A stretch of DNA of 64,000 nt. Origin: Gemmatimonadota bacterium. Lineage in GTDB: Bacteria > Gemmatimonadota > Gemmatimonadetes > Gemmatimonadales > GWC2-71-9. Positions 61,334 through 64,000 of this stretch are shown here, piece after piece. The number at the start of each line of letters is the position of its first letter. Positions within the stretch are counted from its first letter, which is position 1. The DNA is taken from assembly GCA_016713435.1 (NCBI GenBank), contig JADJPD010000006.1, positions 62,001 through 126,000 of the forward strand, in the 5' to 3' direction. Below the pieces are notes generated by a model. The model made no database searches. It saw only the letters and a program-made list of their open reading frames with translations, and was not told the DNA's origin. The position numbers were made by a program, and so were the translations under genes.

Positions 61334-61751
61334 CTACCCCTTCCGGCCAGGTCGCCTCGACCGCGCTCGCGGCCGCCATCATCTCCTTGGCGGCGCCCAC
61401 GAACGGCAGCAACTCGGCCAGGTTTCCCTTGGTCAGCTTGAGCTTGCCGGTCAGGATGGCCATGAGCGGCGCCAGCCGCCCGTCGAGCAGCGCCTGCCAG
61501 GTGCCGCGGGTGGCACTGAGCACGTAGCGGCTCTGCTCCTCGTCGGCCACCGTGGCGGCGCGCGCCGCGCGGCACTCGCCCTGCCGCAGGTCCAGCCACA
61601 CCCGCAGGTCCTGCTCCACCGGGGTGTCGCCGAGCATGGCGAGGAGCAGGGCGCCCTCCCACGCACGCCCCGCCTCACGATAGGCGGCACTCGCATTGAT
61701 GGCGGCGGCGACCTCCGCCGCCCAGGCGTTGGAAAAGACGATGTGCGGCAC
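61334..61751 (-). CDS. SCP2-like sterol-carrier-fold protein
   Basis: ATG at 61751. About 120 residues with an SCP2-like pattern (VWLDLRQGECRAARAA, YVLSATRGTWQALLDGRLAPLM, ILTGKLKLTKG). The frame as written runs on to 61014 through the start of the kinase gene. One extra G in the run at 61337-61340 would account for this, since the shifted frame stops at 61334, giving 138 residues and a 34-base gap to the kinase. Ligand and role unknown; such small proteins are thought to bind lipids. Confidence 0.6.
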
Positions 61752-61827
61752 GGCCGGTCCGGGTGAAGTCCGGCGGGAAGCTAGCGCCCGCCCGCGCCCG
61801 TGGCGAGGCGGCCGCCGGCCCGTGGGC

Positions 61828-62226
61828 TCACGCCTGGCGCACGGGGCGGCCTTCGAGCAACTCGGTGAGCCGCCCGAAGAGGTGCGTGGCGGTGAACGGC
61901 TTGTGCAGGAACTCCCGCGGCTCCAGCGCCGTCCCCTGGCCCTCCGGCGGGAGCGTGGCGGAGATGGCGAGCACCGCGAGGTCCGGCTGGCGCTGGCGCG
62001 CCGCGGCGATCAGCTCGAGGCCGGTCATGCCCGGGAGCCGGACGTCCGTCACCAGCAGGTCCCAGCTGCCGGGCGCCGAGTCCATCGCGTGCAGCGCCTC
62101 CACCGGGCAGCGATGGGACACCACCTCGTAGCCTTCGCTGTCGAGCAGGCGGGTGAGCACGCGGTTCAGGCTGTCCTCGTCCTCCACCAGCAGGACACGG
62201 CGGCCGTTCGGCATGTCTTCGTCCAT
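61828..62226 (-). CDS. Single-domain response regulator
   Basis: A 132-residue receiver: acidic pair VLLVEDEDSL, phospho-acceptor Asp61 in LLVTDVRLPGMTG, and Lys in FLHKPFTA. ATG 62226 has GGGAGG 5 bases upstream and gives a normal length; ATG 62289, overlapping the upstream stop as TGATG, is in frame and would add 21 residues. Divides the SCP2/kinase genes from a degenerate receiver; a possible target of the hybrid kinase. Confidence 0.85.
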   Translation of the reverse strand: MDEDMPNGRRVLLVEDEDSLNRVLTRLLDSEGYEVVSHRCPVEALHAMDSAPGSWDLLVTDVRLPGMTGLELIAAARQRQPDLAVLAISATLPPEGQGTALEPREFLHKPFTATHLFGRLTELLEGRPVRQA

Positions 62227-62288
62227 GGAGCCCTCCCAGGCTGATACGGCGGCAAGCGCCCGCCGCACGGAACGGGGCAGCGGGGTCA

Positions 62289-62675
62289 TCAGGCCACCTC
62301 GCCGGTGAGCTCGGGTCCCGGGCCGGTGCCCGGCTCGAGCTCGGCGATGAGCGTGGGATAATCGTCGTTCACGTCGTACACGCCGGCCACGCCTTCCCGC
62401 GCCCACGCATAGCGCTCGGCGGGCGTCGGCGCCCGCTGGGCCAGCAGCACCCGAGGGGCCCGGGTGCCGAGGCGCGGCCAGAGCGGGCGGATGGTGTTGT
62501 GCGGGATCACGCCCATGCCGAGGACCACGACCTGCGGCTGGAACTGGAGCGCCGCACTGATCACCACGTCCGAGCGCGGTTCCACGTGGTGGAACCGCAC
62601 CTCGTCCCGCCGGGCAAACGTCGCCCGCAGCCGCGTCACCAGCTCCGCCCCGACCTCGATCACCAGCACCACCAT
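62289..62675 (-). CDS. Degenerate receiver-like protein
   Basis: A 128-residue protein with the alternating strand/helix pattern of a receiver (MVVLVIEVGAELVTRLRATF, QVVVLGMGVIPHNT, RVLLAQRAPTPAERYAWARE). The phospho-acceptor position reads LGMG rather than LDxx, and the N-terminal acidic pair is missing, so it cannot be phosphorylated in the usual way. ATG 62675 has GGGAGG five bases before it; the in-frame ATG 62825 is judged too early. Assignment is by pattern only. Confidence 0.6.
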   Translation of the reverse strand: MVVLVIEVGAELVTRLRATFARRDEVRFHHVEPRSDVVISAALQFQPQVVVLGMGVIPHNTIRPLWPRLGTRAPRVLLAQRAPTPAERYAWAREGVAGVYDVNDDYPTLIAELEPGTGPGPELTGEVA

Positions 62676-62849
62676 GCTGCCTCCCGGCTGCCCGTCCCCT
62701 GTCGCTGCGCGGATGCGCCGACCACGTGGACCCAAGATGGGGAGCTTGTCAGGGGTGGGGGATCGGGAAGGCTGTACAGCGGGCGTCGTGGTCCGTCCTA
62801 CGGAGGCCGTCGCCGGGTGCTTCATGAAGCTGGCGGAGGGGACGGTGCG

Positions 62850-63217
62850 TCAGGCGGGGCGGGTCATGGCCTCGATTCGCTGCACCAGCTGCTCGCTGTC
62901 GCGCGACTTGTCGAGGAAGGCCTCGGCGCCCGCCGCGACATAGACCTCGCGGAAGACCTCGGCCGGGTGGTTGGTGAAGACGAGGATGCGGGCGCGGCAG
63001 CCGAGCAGGCGGACCTGCTGCAGCACGTCGAGGCCGACGCCCTCGCGCAGCCGCAGGTCGAGCACGATGACGTCGGGCGAGGTGGCCTGGATCACCTGCA
63101 CGGCCTCGGGCGGGGTCTCCGCCTCGCCGACCACGCGCACCCCGGGATCTCCTCCAGCAGCGCCGCGACCCGGCGCCGCAGCGGCGCGGAATCATCCACC
63201 AGCACGACGCGGAGCAT
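62850..63217 (-). CDS. Single-domain response regulator, one -1 frameshift
   Basis: ATG 63217 behind CAGGAG gives MLRVVLVDDSAPLRRRVA with the acidic pair; the continuation from about 63145 lies in another frame (VVGEAETPPEAVQVIQATSP, Asp in VIVLDLRLREG, Lys in FLDKSRDSEQL). Adding one G to the four-G run near 63143 rejoins them into 122 residues. A typical receiver with no output domain. Confidence 0.78.
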
Positions 63218-63358
63218 GCCCTGAACTCCTGGACCCGGGAGGAGGGGCCGGCCCGGGGTGGACCGCCGCACTCCCACCCAAGCTACCGGGCCCCCTGGGG
63301 GCGGGATATCAGCGGCGGCGCGGTGCGCTGTCGGTGTCCGTCCTACACGGTCCTACAG

Positions 63359-63985
63359 CTAGGCGAGGCCGTGCTCGATGGCGTAGCGGGTGAGTTCGGC
63401 GTTGTGCTTCAGGTTCATCTTCTGGAGGATCCGGGTGCGGTAGGTGCTGACCGTCTTCACGCTGAGGGAGAGGGTCGTGGCGATGTCCCCCACGCTCTGG
63501 CCCGAGGCGATGAGGCGGAGCACCTCGAACTCGCGGTCGGAGAGCTGCTCGTGGGGCAGCCCGCCCGCGCGGGTTACGTCCTCCGCCAGCCGCTCGGCCA
63601 GGGAGGCGCTCACGTAGCGGCCCCCGCGGGCCACCTTCCGGATGGCCACCAGCAGCTCGGTGGTGGCGCCTTCCTTGGTGAGGTACGTGGCGGCGCCGCT
63701 CTTGATGGCGCGCACGGCGTACTGCTCTTCCGGGTGCATGCTCAGCACGATCACCGGCCGCTCCGGGAACCAGCTCTTGAGCTGCTTCAGCAGCTCGAGG
63801 CCCTTGGCATCGGGGAGGCTCAGGTCGATCACGGCCACGTCCCACTCGGTGGTGCGGGCCAGCGCCACGAGGTCGCGCGCGGTGGCAGCCTCGCCGGCGA
63901 AGGCCAGGTCGGGCTCCTCCTCGATCAGGTCGCGGAGCCCGCGGCGCACCAGCACGTGGTCGTCGGCGATCAGCACACGGATCAT
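63359..63985 (-). CDS. NarL/FixJ-family response regulator
   Basis: A 208-residue regulator: receiver with DDH (8-10), Asp54 in VAVIDLSLPDAKG, Thr/Lys positions (VIVLSMHPEEQ, YLTKEGA), and a LuxR-type helix-turn-helix (about 145-205: LSDREFEVLRLIASGQSVGDIATTL, SVKTVSTYRTRILQKMNL). AGGAGGAAG lies before ATG 63985. Intact. Its kinase is probably outside the window or the hybrid kinase nearby. Confidence 0.93.
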   Translation of the reverse strand: MIRVLIADDHVLVRRGLRDLIEEEPDLAFAGEAATARDLVALARTTEWDVAVIDLSLPDAKGLELLKQLKSWFPERPVIVLSMHPEEQYAVRAIKSGAATYLTKEGATTELLVAIRKVARGGRYVSASLAERLAEDVTRAGGLPHEQLSDREFEVLRLIASGQSVGDIATTLSLSVKTVSTYRTRILQKMNLKHNAELTRYAIEHGLA

Positions 63986-64000
63986 GTCGCTTCCTCCTGG

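Overview
The window is very GC-rich bacterial DNA and carries about 20 kb of an anoxygenic photosynthesis gene cluster. The bchF-bchN-bchB-bchH order and the PpsR/AerR regulator pair are purple-bacterial in type. The same strand run also makes 5-aminolevulinate from glutamyl-tRNA (HemA), the window has Oar-like TonB receptors and a type III glutamine synthetase, and hem genes sit inside the bch run. Together this best fits a phototrophic member of Gemmatimonadota (Gemmatimonas phototrophica-like), whose cluster is thought to come from purple bacteria. That assignment is inferred from gene content and order; no marker gene was compared.

Layout. 1-4.6 kb (minus): bchH (cut by the window edge), bchB, bchN and bchF, the protochlorophyllide-to-bacteriochlorophyllide steps. 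4.6-7.2 kb: a divergent control region with a PpsR-type box, then aerR (B12-binding antirepressor) and ppsR (repressor; reading frame interrupted). 7.2-17.8 kb (plus): a tightly overlapping run bchG, a pucC/bch2-type carrier, a bciB-like 8-vinyl reductase, bchP, crtE, hemA, hemC, hemD, hemE, hemF, preceded by a second PpsR box. It takes glutamyl-tRNA towards protoporphyrinogen and attaches the geranylgeranyl-derived tail to bacteriochlorophyll. 17.9-20.8 kb: a bacteriophytochrome with a PAS output and no kinase, convergent with a heme oxygenase that would make its biliverdin chromophore. Light quality, B12/light (AerR) and PpsR are thus all encoded around the operons they probably control.

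21-28.8 kb: two membrane-anchored family 2 glycosyltransferases (one without the usual catalytic motifs), a lysylphosphatidylglycerol-synthase-like membrane protein, an ADP-forming acyl-CoA synthetase overlapping an NAD-type malic enzyme, and an exported phosphatase-superfamily protein.

28.8-46.9 kb: a glycan utilisation locus. A LacI repressor with a clear operator heads a minus-strand run: lacI, TonB-dependent receptor, GH144/glycoamylase-family lipoprotein, ABC binding lipoprotein, two permeases, a large discoidin-containing glycosidase, and a GH94 phosphorylase interrupted by four frameshifts. A GH1 beta-glucosidase and the ABC ATPase lie at the far end. The combination resembles sophoro-oligosaccharide (beta-1,2-glucan) systems.

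46.9-50.7 kb: a membrane Fe-S protein (frameshifted), rpsU and a type III glutamine synthetase. 50.9-59.7 kb: a chemotaxis operon STAS-cheY-cheA-mcp-cheW-cheR/cheD fusion-cytosolic MCP-like protein-cheB. 59.7-64 kb (minus): a hybrid sensor kinase, an SCP2-like protein and four receiver-type proteins.

About fourteen single-base indels interrupt eight otherwise well-conserved genes, mostly at short G or C runs. This looks more like draft-sequence error than gene decay, so calls of broken genes should be read with that in mind. No tRNA, rRNA, CRISPR array, insertion sequence or prophage was seen.
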